This document shows positions 33,792-41,346 of a stretch of DNA of 64,000 nt, piece after piece. The notes under the pieces are model-generated. The model was not told the origin of the DNA. It made no database searches and worked only from the letters and a program-made list of their open reading frames with translations. Within the stretch, counting starts at the first letter, position 1, and the number at the start of each line of letters is the position of its first letter. Origin of the DNA: an uncultured Curvibacter sp. (GTDB lineage Bacteria; Pseudomonadota; Gammaproteobacteria; Burkholderiales; Burkholderiaceae_C); contig CAIKMN010000027.1 in NCBI GenBank assembly GCA_903828535.1, positions 1 to 64,000 on the forward strand, read 5' to 3'. Made by a program: the position numbers and the translations under genes.

Positions 33792-34287
33792 AGGACTGGC
33801 CTCGGCCTTTCAAAACTTGATTTAACATTTCCGTAGACGCAGCAATGGCGTCGCGTGCACCGGCACGGCGTTCTTCTTCCAGCATTTGCTTGTAAAGCGA
33901 AGAAACCACTTGAATCGCTTTGGGGTTGGGTTTGCGGCGCACCGAGTAGTAGCCCAGCACCTGGCCGGACTCGTCCACCGAAGGCGTCACATTGGCCAAC
34001 ACCCAATAAAAACCGCCGTCTTTGCTGATGTTTTTGACGTAAGCAAACACTTCGCGCTTGCCTTGAATCGCATCCCACAAAATCTTGAATACCGCGCGGG
34101 GCATGTCGGGGTGACGAATCACGTTGTGCTGGGTTCCGATCATTTCAGCCTCGTCGAATCCGGAAAACGCCAAAAAGGTTTTGTTTCCGTAAGTGATGCG
34201 GCCTTTAAGGTCGGTTTTGGAGACGATAAATTCGTCTTCTTTCATTACAATTTCGCGACTGGTCGGAATAATGTTTCTTTTGCTCAT
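33757..34287 (-). CDS. Stand-alone PAS-domain sensor, Aer-like
   Basis: A 176-residue soluble protein whose first 130 residues match the Aer/PAS_3 sensor: [20 protein letters not shown], then [18 protein letters not shown] and [20 protein letters not shown]. Aer-type PAS domains bind FAD and report redox or oxygen status. The C-terminal 45 residues are helical ([20 protein letters not shown]) and may dock on a receptor. In classical Aer this domain is fused to the MCP; here it is a separate gene overlapping the MCP gene by 35 bases in another frame. Confidence 0.88.
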   Translation of the reverse strand: MSKRNIIPTSREIVMKEDEFIVSKTDLKGRITYGNKTFLAFSGFDEAEMIGTQHNVIRHPDMPRAVFKILWDAIQGKREVFAYVKNISKDGGFYWVLANVTPSVDESGQVLGYYSVRRKPNPKAIQVVSSLYKQMLEEERRAGARDAIAASTEMLNQVLKGRGQSYEQMVLSLQAL

Positions 34288-34394
34288 ACAAATCCAAGGG
34301 TCGAACTGCTGGAGTTTGCCATAAACACCTTTTGGCGTGGCTATCTGTTACCAAATATATTCGAGAGAGCCCATCGGCGCCATCCGAGTTTTCC

Positions 34395-36143
34395 TCAATA
34401 ACCCAGGGCCATCCCCGTCGCTCTTCTTCCGTCAGTCGCACCTGTCCATCGAGGGCCTGCATCGTTTTGACGAATCACCGCGAGGTGGTTCGCCACATAG
34501 GGCGGACCCATCTGGTGCCCCCTGTTTTGCAAAGCGATGGCCGTTTCAGCAGAAATGGCGCCGGGCTCAAACTGGGTGGCGTCGGGCATCCACTGGTGGT
34601 GAAAACGCGGCGTGTCGATGGCGGTTTGCAAATCCATGCCGTAGTCGATGGTGTTGAGGAGGGTGTGCAACACCGCGGTGATGATGCGACTGCCGCCCGG
34701 GGTGCCGACCACCATGAATGGCTTGCCGTTGTGCATGACCACCGTCGGGCTCATGCTGGACAAAGGCCGTTTGCCAGGGGCAATCGCGTTGTTTTCGCCT
34801 TGCACGAGGCCAAACAAGTTGGGGTAATTGGGTTGGATGGCGAAGTCGTCCATCTCGTCGTTCAACAAAATACCGGTGCCGGGCACCGTGACCCGCGCGC
34901 CAAACCAGTTGTTCAGGGTGTAGGTGACCGACACCACGTTGCCCGCCTCATCGGCCACCGAATAATGGGTGGTGTTTTGGCCTTCATGCGGGGGCACGCC
35001 TGGTTTTAGGTTTTTCGAGACGCCCGCTTGTTGCAAGTCAATCGCTGCACGAAGTTGAGCGGCGTAGGCTTTGTCGGTTAACTTGGCGACGGGGTTCATC
35101 ACCCAACCGGGGTCGCCCAACTCAAAGTTGCGGTCCAAGTAGGCGTGGCGCATGGCTTCAATTTGCACATGCACCGCTTGCGGCGATCGAAAACCCCATT
35201 CGGCCAAAGGATAGCCTTCCAAAATATTCAAGATTTCGCAAACAATCGTCCCGCCAGAGCTGGGCGGCGGCGCAGAAATGATTTGATAGCCGCGGTAATT
35301 GCAGGTGACTGGCAAGCGTTCGATGGCTTTGTAGTTGGCCAAATCTTGGGCGTCGATCAATCCGCCGTGTTGTTGATTGGCCAACACTATTTTTTCAGCC
35401 ACCGGGCCTCGGTAAAAACCAGGTTCGCCTTTGTCGGCCACTTGGCGAAGCGTGGTGGCCAAATCGGTTTGGCGCAAAGTTTCACCGGCCAAATAGGGCT
35501 GGCCGTTGTGGGTAAAAATTTTGGCCGATGCCGGGTCTTTGGCCAAATCGGGCGTGGCGCTTTGCAACAACTCGGCATCGCCGGCGTCCAGCACAAAGCC
35601 TTTTTCAGCCAACTCAATGGACGGCCCCACCAAGCTTGACCGTGATTGGGTGCCGAAATGGACTCGAGCCCACTCCAAGCCCGCCACGGTGCCCGGCACG
35701 CCCGCTGACAAATAGCCCAACGTGCTGAGGTTGGGAATGACCTTGCCTTGGTCGTCGAGAAACATGGTTTTGGTCGCCCGCCCAGGCGCGGTTTCGCGAA
35801 AGTCGATCACCGTTTGGCGACCATTGGCCATGCGCAGGGTCATGAAACCACCGCCACCCAAATTGCCTGCGGCGGGGTAAACCACCGCCAGGGCGTACCC
35901 CGCTGCAACGGCCGCATCGACGGCGTTGCCACCGCTTTTTAAAACTTGTACGCCCACTTGGGTGGCCAGGTGTTGCGCGCTGACCACCATGCCATGCTCG
36001 GCGTGGGCAGTTTCGGGGGTGGCGGAGGCGGCTTGCGCCGTCCCCACTGGCCCCCAAGGACTCAAAGCTGCAAAAAGCGCTAAAGGAACCGCTAGAAAGA
36101 GCGATGAAAAAACCCCGAGCCCCCGTTTTAAGCGTGCGGCCAC
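34395..36143 (-). CDS. ggt: Gamma-glutamyltransferase (glutathione hydrolase)
   Basis: A secreted Ntn-hydrolase that removes gamma-glutamyl groups from glutathione in the periplasm. The nucleophile region NTTHYSVADEAGNVVS is clear, with autocleavage expected before the second Thr, and GSRIITAVLHTLLN and GGNAVDAAVAAGYAL are family motifs. A signal peptide (SSLFLAVPLALFAALS) lies at the N terminus. Start choice is difficult: GTG at 36143 gives a 582-residue protein of normal size, but the frame is open to an ATG at 36308. A small ORF with a much better ribosome site overlaps this upstream part. Confidence 0.9.
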   Translation of the reverse strand: MAARLKRGLGVFSSLFLAVPLALFAALSPWGPVGTAQAASATPETAHAEHGMVVSAQHLATQVGVQVLKSGGNAVDAAVAAGYALAVVYPAAGNLGGGGFMTLRMANGRQTVIDFRETAPGRATKTMFLDDQGKVIPNLSTLGYLSAGVPGTVAGLEWARVHFGTQSRSSLVGPSIELAEKGFVLDAGDAELLQSATPDLAKDPASAKIFTHNGQPYLAGETLRQTDLATTLRQVADKGEPGFYRGPVAEKIVLANQQHGGLIDAQDLANYKAIERLPVTCNYRGYQIISAPPPSSGGTIVCEILNILEGYPLAEWGFRSPQAVHVQIEAMRHAYLDRNFELGDPGWVMNPVAKLTDKAYAAQLRAAIDLQQAGVSKNLKPGVPPHEGQNTTHYSVADEAGNVVSVTYTLNNWFGARVTVPGTGILLNDEMDDFAIQPNYPNLFGLVQGENNAIAPGKRPLSSMSPTVVMHNGKPFMVVGTPGGSRIITAVLHTLLNTIDYGMDLQTAIDTPRFHHQWMPDATQFEPGAISAETAIALQNRGHQMGPPYVANHLAVIRQNDAGPRWTGATDGRRATGMALGY

Positions 36144-36295
36144 TCCTGGCGGGCCACATAAATCGCGGCGTAATGCCCCAAGGGGGGCAAGGGTTGGCGA
36201 TGCGATGCGCCATCGGTATCCGGCCCCGAGTCGGTCAGAAGATGCCAGGCGCGGGTCACGATGGATGCCCATTTTTGAACAGTTTGGTGTGTCAT
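36128..36295 (-). CDS. Candidate 55-residue small protein upstream of ggt
   Basis: An ORF of 55 codons starts at an ATG preceded by GGGAGG at ideal distance, the best ribosome site in this area, and about 20 bases after a predicted transcription start. The predicted protein begins THQTVQKWASIVTRAWH, contains a Pro-rich middle (RQPLPPLGHY) and ends RQEWPHA. Its composition looks like a real protein, while the ggt frame read through the same bases is Arg-rich and unlike coding sequence. I do not recognise the family. It ends within 16 bases of the likely ggt start, so it may be a coupled leader or an independent product. Confidence 0.5.
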   Translation of the reverse strand: MTHQTVQKWASIVTRAWHLLTDSGPDTDGASHRQPLPPLGHYAAIYVARQEWPHA

Positions 36296-36318
36296 TTGAA
36301 CCTCCCATAAAACAATGT

Positions 36319-36363
36319 ATACGGTTTTAGCTCAAAAAATTAAAACTGTCAATACTGTTTTAG
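36319..36363 (-). promoter_or_regulatory. Sigma-70 promoter with paired 12-bp repeats (operator-like) for the ggt transcript
   Basis: On the minus strand TTGACA (36352-36347, perfect) and TAAAAC (36329-36324) are separated by 17 bases. The direct repeats ATACGGTTTTAG (36319-36330) and ATACTGTTTTAG (36352-36363) are 33 bp apart, about three helical turns. One covers the -10 and the other abuts the -35. This arrangement suggests a dimeric repressor site. Confidence 0.6.
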
Positions 36364-36650
36364 ACGCCTTCAACAATCCGGATTTCGCGGTCCACGGCAT
36401 TGCCAAGCAAAGCCAAAGCTTCTTTGTAAGCGGGGCTGTCGTAGGCTTTTAAGGCGGCTTCCACGCTGTCGAATTCAATCAACACCGTGCGGTTCATCTC
36501 GCCTTGCTCTTTCACGGCTGCGGGCAGGCCGCGGGCCAAAATGCGCCCACCACCGGCGACCAGCGCGGGGCCAGCCAGCTTGGCGTAGGCAGCAAGCGCG
36601 TTTTCATCGTGAATGGCGTGGTAAATACTAATGAAATAGGCCTTGGGCAT
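36360..36650 (-). CDS. DUF1330 family protein
   Basis: A 96-residue protein with the DUF1330 ferredoxin-like alpha/beta fold: KAYFISIYHAIHDENALAAY at the start and NRTVLIEFDSVEAALKAYDSPAY in the middle. Members are small dimeric proteins related to dye-decolourising or antibiotic-monooxygenase-like folds, with no settled function. It is transcribed toward ggt, but ggt has its own promoter that begins at the DUF1330 stop codon. Confidence 0.88.
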   Translation of the reverse strand: MPKAYFISIYHAIHDENALAAYAKLAGPALVAGGGRILARGLPAAVKEQGEMNRTVLIEFDSVEAALKAYDSPAYKEALALLGNAVDREIRIVEGV

Positions 36651-36762
36651 GGTGCGTTCCTGAGCGTTTATGAGTCATGAAATGGGGATGTTAGGTATCG
36701 AATAGAACACCTAAAAATGCAATCAATGGTAGCCGCTTTGGGCGTTGCAGGCGCTGATAGGC

Positions 36763-36817
36763 CCCTGAATTAAAGGCCCATTCAGGGAAATTCCTGATCA
36801 GATATTTTGTAAAATAT
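36763..36817. other. Two inverted repeats in the DUF1330/pal intergenic region
   Basis: CCCTGAAT (36763-36770) and ATTCAGGG (36780-36787) form an 8-bp dyad. ATATTTT-GT-AAAATAT (36802-36817) is a second, AT-rich dyad. They lie in the 259-base divergent region 36651-36909, the largest non-coding stretch in the window, and could be operator or promoter elements for either gene. Confidence 0.5.
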
Positions 36818-36909
36818 TTTTCCAAAATTAAAAAAACAAGCTTGGATGACTCTGAACAAACACCCAAGCCCCTTGTCCAAACCGCTACTTTTTTCCTCGG
36901 AGCTCTCTC

Positions 36910-37467
36910 TTGACTACCCAACACCATTTTCTTTCAGCCGCCCTGATCTCGGCCGTCTTGGTCACTTTCGCCGGTTGCAGCACGCCCATCAAAAAGGACG
37001 AATCGCCTGCAGCGGCCGCTGCCACGCCCGCATCCGCTGCAACGCCCGCTTCGGTGCCTGCAGCGCCTGCTGCTGAATCGGCTGTGGCCAAGGTCACCGT
37101 GCCCGATCACCTCGACCCCAACAGTGTCCTTCGCCGTGAAAACAGCGTGTTCTTTGAATTCGACAAATTCTCAATTCCCGCCAAAGACGTCGCCACTGTG
37201 GACCGCCATGCCAAGTACCTGGTGGCACGCCCCAGCTTGAGCATCAAAATTGAAGGCAACGCCGACGAACGCGGTGGCCGCGAATACAACTTGGCCTTGG
37301 GCCAAAAGCGTGCTGATGCGGTCAAACAAGCTTTGAAATTGGCCGGCGTGAAAGAAGACCAAATGGAATCGGTCAGCTTTGGCAAAGAAAAGCCCGTCGC
37401 CCAAGGTCATGACGAAGCCGCATGGGCACAAAACCGCCGAGCCGACATCGTTTACCCCAACAAGTAA
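36910..37467 (+). CDS. Pal-like OmpA-family lipoprotein
   Basis: A 185-residue outer-membrane lipoprotein. The signal peptide ends in the lipobox FAGC with the lipidated Cys near residue 23. An Ala/Pro-rich spacer follows, then an OmpA/Pal domain with SVFFEFDKFSI, IEGNADERGGREYNLALGQ and NRRADIVY, all canonical for peptidoglycan-associated lipoprotein. The start appears to be the TTG at 36910 behind GGAG at 36898-36901. No tol genes flank it, so it could be a Pal paralogue and not the Tol-Pal member. Confidence 0.9.
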   Translation: MTTQHHFLSAALISAVLVTFAGCSTPIKKDESPAAAAATPASAATPASVPAAPAAESAVAKVTVPDHLDPNSVLRRENSVFFEFDKFSIPAKDVATVDRHAKYLVARPSLSIKIEGNADERGGREYNLALGQKRADAVKQALKLAGVKEDQMESVSFGKEKPVAQGHDEAAWAQNRRADIVYPNK

Positions 37468-37486
37468 GCCGCTCTAGAATTGCAGC

Positions 37487-38566
37487 ATGACCGCTGCTGC
37501 AACCTCTTCGACTTCCCCTTTCCTCAAAAACACGTGGTACGTGGCCGCTGCTTCGCACGAAGTAACGGATCAACCTTTGGGTCGACAAATCTGCAATGAG
37601 CATCTGGTTTTTTTTCGCGATCAAAACCAAGCCATTGCCGTTTTAGAAGACTTTTGCCCCCACCGCGGCGCGCCCTTGTCCTTGGGCCGCGTTTGCGAAG
37701 GCAAACTGGTTTGCGGCTACCACGGCCTTGAAATGGGCTGCGACGGCAAAACCGTCGCCATGCCCGGTCAACGGGTGCGCGGCTTTCCCGCCATTCGCCG
37801 CTTTCCGGAGGTGGAGCGCTATGGCTTCATTTGGGTGTGGCCGGGCGATGCCGATTTGGCCGATGCCGACGCCATTCCCCAACAAGCCTGGGCCGACAAC
37901 CCCGAGTGGGCCTATGGCGGCGGGCACTATCACATTCAATGCGACTACCGCCTGATGATCGACAACCTGATGGACCTGACGCACGAAACCTATGTGCACG
38001 CCAGCAGCATTGGGCAAAAAGAGATCGACGAAACGCCTTGCAAAACCACGGTTGAAGGCCAAAAAGTGGTGACCAGCCGTTTTATCAATCACATTGAAGC
38101 GCCACCGTTTTGGCGCATGGCCTTGCGTGGCAACGGCCTGGCCGATGACGTGCCGGTCGACCGTTGGCAAATTTGCCGCTTCACGCCCCCCAGCCATGTG
38201 ATGATTGAAGTGGGCGTGGCCCACGCCGGTCACGGCGGTTACGACGCCCCACCCGAGCACAAGGTGTCGAGCATAGTGGTTGACTTCATCACCCCCGAAA
38301 CCGACACTTCGATTCATTATTTTTGGGGCATGGCACGGCACTTTCAGCCACAAAACGCCGAACTCACCGACAGCATTCGCGCGGGCCAAGGCAAAATTTT
38401 CAGCGAAGACCTGGAAATTCTGGAGCGCCAGCAACGCAACTTGTTGGCGCACCCAGAGCGCGCCTTGTTGATGCTCAACATCGACGCCGGCGGCGTGCAA
38501 TCACGCAAAATCATCGAGACGCTGATCGCTTCTGAAAAAGCCGCTGAAAATTCAGCTTCCAAATAA
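37487..38566 (+). CDS. vanA: Rieske non-haem iron oxygenase, VanA-like
   Basis: A 359-residue oxygenase of the vanillate O-demethylase/phenoxybenzoate group. The Rieske centre motif CPHRGAPL...CGYHGLEM (C-x-H, C-x2-H) is near residues 60-85. The mononuclear iron motif DNLMDLTHETYVHASS (D-x2-H-x4-H) is near 165. VanA removes methyl groups from vanillate, but related enzymes act on other methoxy or aryl substrates, so specificity is inferred. It starts 19 bases after pal. The partner electron carrier follows 28 bases later as a ferredoxin only. Confidence 0.85.
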   Translation: MTAAATSSTSPFLKNTWYVAAASHEVTDQPLGRQICNEHLVFFRDQNQAIAVLEDFCPHRGAPLSLGRVCEGKLVCGYHGLEMGCDGKTVAMPGQRVRGFPAIRRFPEVERYGFIWVWPGDADLADADAIPQQAWADNPEWAYGGGHYHIQCDYRLMIDNLMDLTHETYVHASSIGQKEIDETPCKTTVEGQKVVTSRFINHIEAPPFWRMALRGNGLADDVPVDRWQICRFTPPSHVMIEVGVAHAGHGGYDAPPEHKVSSIVVDFITPETDTSIHYFWGMARHFQPQNAELTDSIRAGQGKIFSEDLEILERQQRNLLAHPERALLMLNIDAGGVQSRKIIETLIASEKAAENSASK

Positions 38567-38594
38567 CCGAGCCCTTTCTAGATCGATTTAAAAC

Positions 38595-38876
38595 ATGAGC
38601 AACCCTGAACGCGCCTTCCAAGTCAAACTCGCCAGCACCGGCCAAATCATTGACGTGGCGGCCGATGAGTCCGTGGCCCAAGCCTTATTGAAGGCCGGCG
38701 TTGACCTGATGACTTCTTGCGAACAGGGCGTTTGCGGCACCTGCATGACCGGCGTCATCGAGGGCATTCCCGACCACCGCGACAGCTATTTGGTGCCCGA
38801 AGAGCAAGCCCAAAACGACGTCTTTATGCCCTGCTGCTCTCGCGCCAAAAGCGATCTGCTCGTGATTGACCTGTAA
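38595..38876 (+). CDS. Stand-alone plant-type 2Fe-2S ferredoxin (VanB C-terminal domain equivalent)
   Basis: A 93-residue ferredoxin with the cluster motif SCEQGVCGTCMTGV (C-x4-C-x2-C) and the fourth Cys in FMPCCSRA. It corresponds to the last 90 residues of VanB-type phthalate family reductases, which normally carry an FMN/NADH reductase in front. Only 28 bases separate it from vanA, so no reductase fragment is hidden upstream. It probably passes electrons to the oxygenase but needs a reductase encoded elsewhere. Confidence 0.88.
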   Translation: MSNPERAFQVKLASTGQIIDVAADESVAQALLKAGVDLMTSCEQGVCGTCMTGVIEGIPDHRDSYLVPEEQAQNDVFMPCCSRAKSDLLVIDL

Positions 38877-38906
38877 TCAGAGTTTTGATCAGAACTGAGG
38901 TCAAAC

Positions 38907-39776
38907 TCAGCTGCCGCTCTCGAGCGCAAAGGCCGCGTTCGCGTCTTGCCCCAGCAACGCCACCATCTGCGGCAAAGCCAATTTGAGTTGGTCTTTCAAG
39001 GTGTAGGGCGGGTTGATCAAGAACATGCCACTGGCGGCCAGGCCTTGGCCGATCTTGCCGCCCTTGACGCTCAGCGTGGCATGGAGCCATGGCTTGTTGA
39101 GTTTGGTGGCCATGGTCTTGAGGCGCTTGGGCAAATCGTGCGCTTCGGTGCGGGGGATGATGGGGTACCAAATGGCAAAGGTCCCGGTCACCAAACGGCG
39201 CAGGCCCTCGGCCACCATGTCTTGTACGCGGCCGTAATCGGTTTTGAGTTCGTAACTGGGGTCGCACAACACCAAAGCCCGGCGTGAGGGAGGGGGCAAA
39301 AACTTTTTGATGCCCTCAAACCCGTCTTCGACCAGCACCGCCACTTGGCGGCCGGCTTCCAACTGGGCCAAGTTGCCACTCAAGGCGCGCGAGTCGGTGG
39401 GGTGTAACTCGAAGGCTTTCAAGCGGTCTCGGTCGCCAATGAGTTTTTGAATGATGAACGGCGACCCTGGGTAGACCTTGATGTCGGGGCCGTTGTTAAA
39501 GCCTTGAATCATTTCAAGGTAATCGGCCAAGACAGGGGCCAAAGTCACCGATTTTTTGTCCGCTTCAAGGGCCAGTTTTTGCACGCCTTCGGCGGATTCC
39601 CCGCTTTTGTTGGCATAGTCGCCATCGAGTCGGTACAAGCCGGCGCCGGCGTGGGTGTCGATGACGTTGAGCGCGGCGTCCTTTTCGGTCATGTAGCGCA
39701 GGACGGCGATCAAGATCGTGTGTTTGAGCACATCGGCATGGTTGCCGGCGTGAAAGGCGTGGCGGTAACTGAACAT
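38907..39776 (-). CDS. rlmJ: 23S rRNA (adenine-2030-N6)-methyltransferase
   Basis: A 289-residue SAM-dependent RNA methyltransferase. The start FSYRHAFHAGNHADVLKH is diagnostic of RlmJ. The catalytic motif IV appears as VLCDPSYELK (D-P-x-Y), and NPPYTLKD lies near the C terminus. The open frame begins at 39818, but the ATG at 39776 gives the family N terminus. It is transcribed away from rplM and converges with the ferredoxin gene. Confidence 0.92.
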   Translation of the reverse strand: MFSYRHAFHAGNHADVLKHTILIAVLRYMTEKDAALNVIDTHAGAGLYRLDGDYANKSGESAEGVQKLALEADKKSVTLAPVLADYLEMIQGFNNGPDIKVYPGSPFIIQKLIGDRDRLKAFELHPTDSRALSGNLAQLEAGRQVAVLVEDGFEGIKKFLPPPSRRALVLCDPSYELKTDYGRVQDMVAEGLRRLVTGTFAIWYPIIPRTEAHDLPKRLKTMATKLNKPWLHATLSVKGGKIGQGLAASGMFLINPPYTLKDQLKLALPQMVALLGQDANAAFALESGS

Positions 39777-39793
39777 ACGCAGATGGTAACCCC

Positions 39794-39823
39794 TTGCGGC
39801 GGGTTCACTAAAAGTCATATAAT
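39794..39823 (+). promoter_or_regulatory. Sigma-70 promoter of rplM-rpsI
   Basis: TTGCGG (39794-39799) and a perfect TATAAT (39818-39823) are spaced by 18 bases, predicting a start near 39830 and an untranslated leader of about 120 bases before rplM. Confidence 0.75.
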
Positions 39824-39885
39824 GACGGGCTTCGCAGCGTTTTTGGCCCCGCGGCGGAGTTGAATTTAACCATTCACGCCCACCT

Positions 39886-39937
39886 AAGAGGTTCCCATCA
39901 GAGGAACGCCGACCGTGGAAAAGGGCCTGATTCCTCT
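39886..39937 (+). promoter_or_regulatory. Candidate ribosomal-protein leader with alternative hairpins
   Basis: GTTCC (39891-39895) can pair with GGAAC (39903-39907). The overlapping AGAGGAA (39900-39906) can instead pair with TTCCTCT (39931-39937). The two folds cannot coexist, and the second ends 12 bases before the rplM start, where it could affect ribosome access. L13 autoregulation is known in other bacteria through unrelated leaders; a role here is inference. Confidence 0.45.
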
Positions 39938-39949
39938 CGAAAGCTTAAT

Positions 39950-40378
39950 ATGACTACGTTCAGCGCAAAACCCGCTGACGTGAAGCACGAGTGGTTTGTG
40001 ATTGACGCCACCGATAAGGTGCTCGGACGGGTTGCCAGCGAAGTCGCCCTCCGTTTGCGTGGTAAACACAAAGCCATTTATACGCCTCACGTCGATACCG
40101 GTGACTTCATCGTCATCATCAACGCCGCGCAACTGCGCGTGACCGGTGCCAAATCTTTAGACAAGATTTACTACCGTCACTCCGGTTTTCCTGGTGGCAT
40201 CACAGCGACCAACTTCCGCGACATGCAAGCCAAACACCCCGGCCGCGCTTTGGAAAAAGCCGTCAAGGGCATGCTGCCCAAGGGCCCGCTTGGCTACGCG
40301 ATGATCAAAAAGCTCAAGGTTTATGGCGGTGCTGAGCATCCCCATGCCGCCCAACAGCCTAAAGTGCTGGAAATCTAA
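39950..40378 (+). CDS. rplM: 50S ribosomal protein L13
   Basis: A 142-residue large-subunit protein. [19 protein letters not shown] at the N terminus and the C-terminal [12 protein letters not shown] are hallmark L13 segments. The frame is open from 39860, but the ATG at 39950 gives the exact family start. It is followed after nine bases by rpsI in the conserved L13-S9 pair. Confidence 0.97.
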   Translation: MTTFSAKPADVKHEWFVIDATDKVLGRVASEVALRLRGKHKAIYTPHVDTGDFIVIINAAQLRVTGAKSLDKIYYRHSGFPGGITATNFRDMQAKHPGRALEKAVKGMLPKGPLGYAMIKKLKVYGGAEHPHAAQQPKVLEI

Positions 40379-40387
40379 GGAGCCGAC

Positions 40388-40780
40388 ATGATTGGTGAAT
40401 GGAACAATGGCACCGGCCGTCGCAAATCCAGCGTCGCTCGTGTGTTTCTGAAAAAAGGCACTGGCAAGATCACAGTGAATGGCAAGGATATTCAGGCTTA
40501 TTTCGGCCGCGAAACCTCCATCATGATCGCCAAGCAACCCCTGTTTTTGACCAACCACGTTGAAACGTTTGATATTCAAATCAACGTTCATGGCGGTGGC
40601 GAATCCGGCCAAGCCGGTGCAGCCCGTCACGGCATCACACGTGCTTTGATCGACTACGACGCCACGCTGAAACCCGCCCTGAGCCAAGCCGGCTTCGTGA
40701 CGCGTGACGCCCGCGAAGTGGAACGTAAAAAGGTCGGTCTGCGTTCTGCACGCCGCGCCAAGCAGTTCAGCAAGCGTTAA
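40388..40780 (+). CDS. rpsI: 30S ribosomal protein S9
   Basis: A 130-residue small-subunit protein. [17 protein letters not shown] at the N terminus and the basic C-terminal tail [17 protein letters not shown], which reaches the decoding-site tRNA, are diagnostic. AAGGAG precedes the ATG. An intrinsic terminator follows. Confidence 0.97.
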   Translation: MIGEWNNGTGRRKSSVARVFLKKGTGKITVNGKDIQAYFGRETSIMIAKQPLFLTNHVETFDIQINVHGGGESGQAGAARHGITRALIDYDATLKPALSQAGFVTRDAREVERKKVGLRSARRAKQFSKR

Positions 40781-40805
40781 TCTTTTTCAGGTTACCGTTT
40801 TGTTC

Positions 40806-40836
40806 AAAAAAGCCGCTGTTTTCAGCGGCTTTTTTT
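40806..40836 (+). terminator. Terminator of rplM-rpsI
   Basis: GCCGCTG (40812-40818) pairs with CAGCGGC (40823-40829), flanked by an A-run before and a T-run (40830-40836) after. It is a strong intrinsic terminator 25 bases after rpsI. Confidence 0.93.
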
Positions 40837-40965
40837 GTGGCTCTGGGTCGCATTTTTTGCTTTGCATGCCCCTGATGCCCACGCGGGCTTTATGGGTTTA
40901 CCCGCAATTCCCGACTGAATTGCTGTAGTATTAGAACCGTTTAGAAGTTAGTTTTGGAGAGAACC

Positions 40966-41346
40966 ATGAGCGCTGTTGCCGAACAAACCGTTGCCGATTC
41001 GATGCCCACCCAGATGCCCGACCCGATTGTCTTCACCGACAGCGCGGCGGCCAAAGTGGCTGATCTGATCGCCGAGGAAGGCAACCCCGATTTGAAGCTC
41101 CGCGTTTTCGTGCAAGGCGGCGGTTGCTCGGGCTTTCAATATGGTTTCACCTTCGACGAAATCACCAACGAAGACGACACCACCATGACCAAAAATGGTG
41201 TGTCCTTGCTGATCGATGCCATGAGCTACCAATACCTCATTGGTGCTGAAATCGACTACAAAGAAGACCTGCAAGGCGCCCAGTTCGTCATCAAAAACCC
41301 CAACGCCACGACCACCTGCGGTTGTGGTTCGAGCTTCTCCGTTTAA
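40966..41346 (+). CDS. erpA: Iron-sulfur cluster insertion protein
   Basis: An A-type Fe-S carrier of 126 residues that delivers clusters to apoproteins. The three conserved cysteines are in [14 protein letters not shown] and TTCGCGSSF. The ATG at 40966 follows GGAGAG. The 3' end overlaps the anmK stop on the opposite strand by four bases. Confidence 0.94.
   Translation: MSAVAEQTVADSMPTQMPDPIVFTDSAAAKVADLIAEEGNPDLKLRVFVQGGGCSGFQYGFTFDEITNEDDTTMTKNGVSLLIDAMSYQYLIGAEIDYKEDLQGAQFVIKNPNATTTCGCGSSFSV

Noticed and set aside
34395..36308. ggt starting at the ATG at 36308
   Set aside because: The extra 55 residues are Arg-rich and atypical, there is no ribosome site, and they overlap a small ORF with a strong one. 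The GTG at 36143 gives the normal size, though this is not certain.
38595..38876. Ferredoxin as a truncated vanB pseudogene
   Set aside because: It has a proper start, all four cluster cysteines and no reductase remains upstream. It is kept as a functional stand-alone gene, with loss of the reductase left open.
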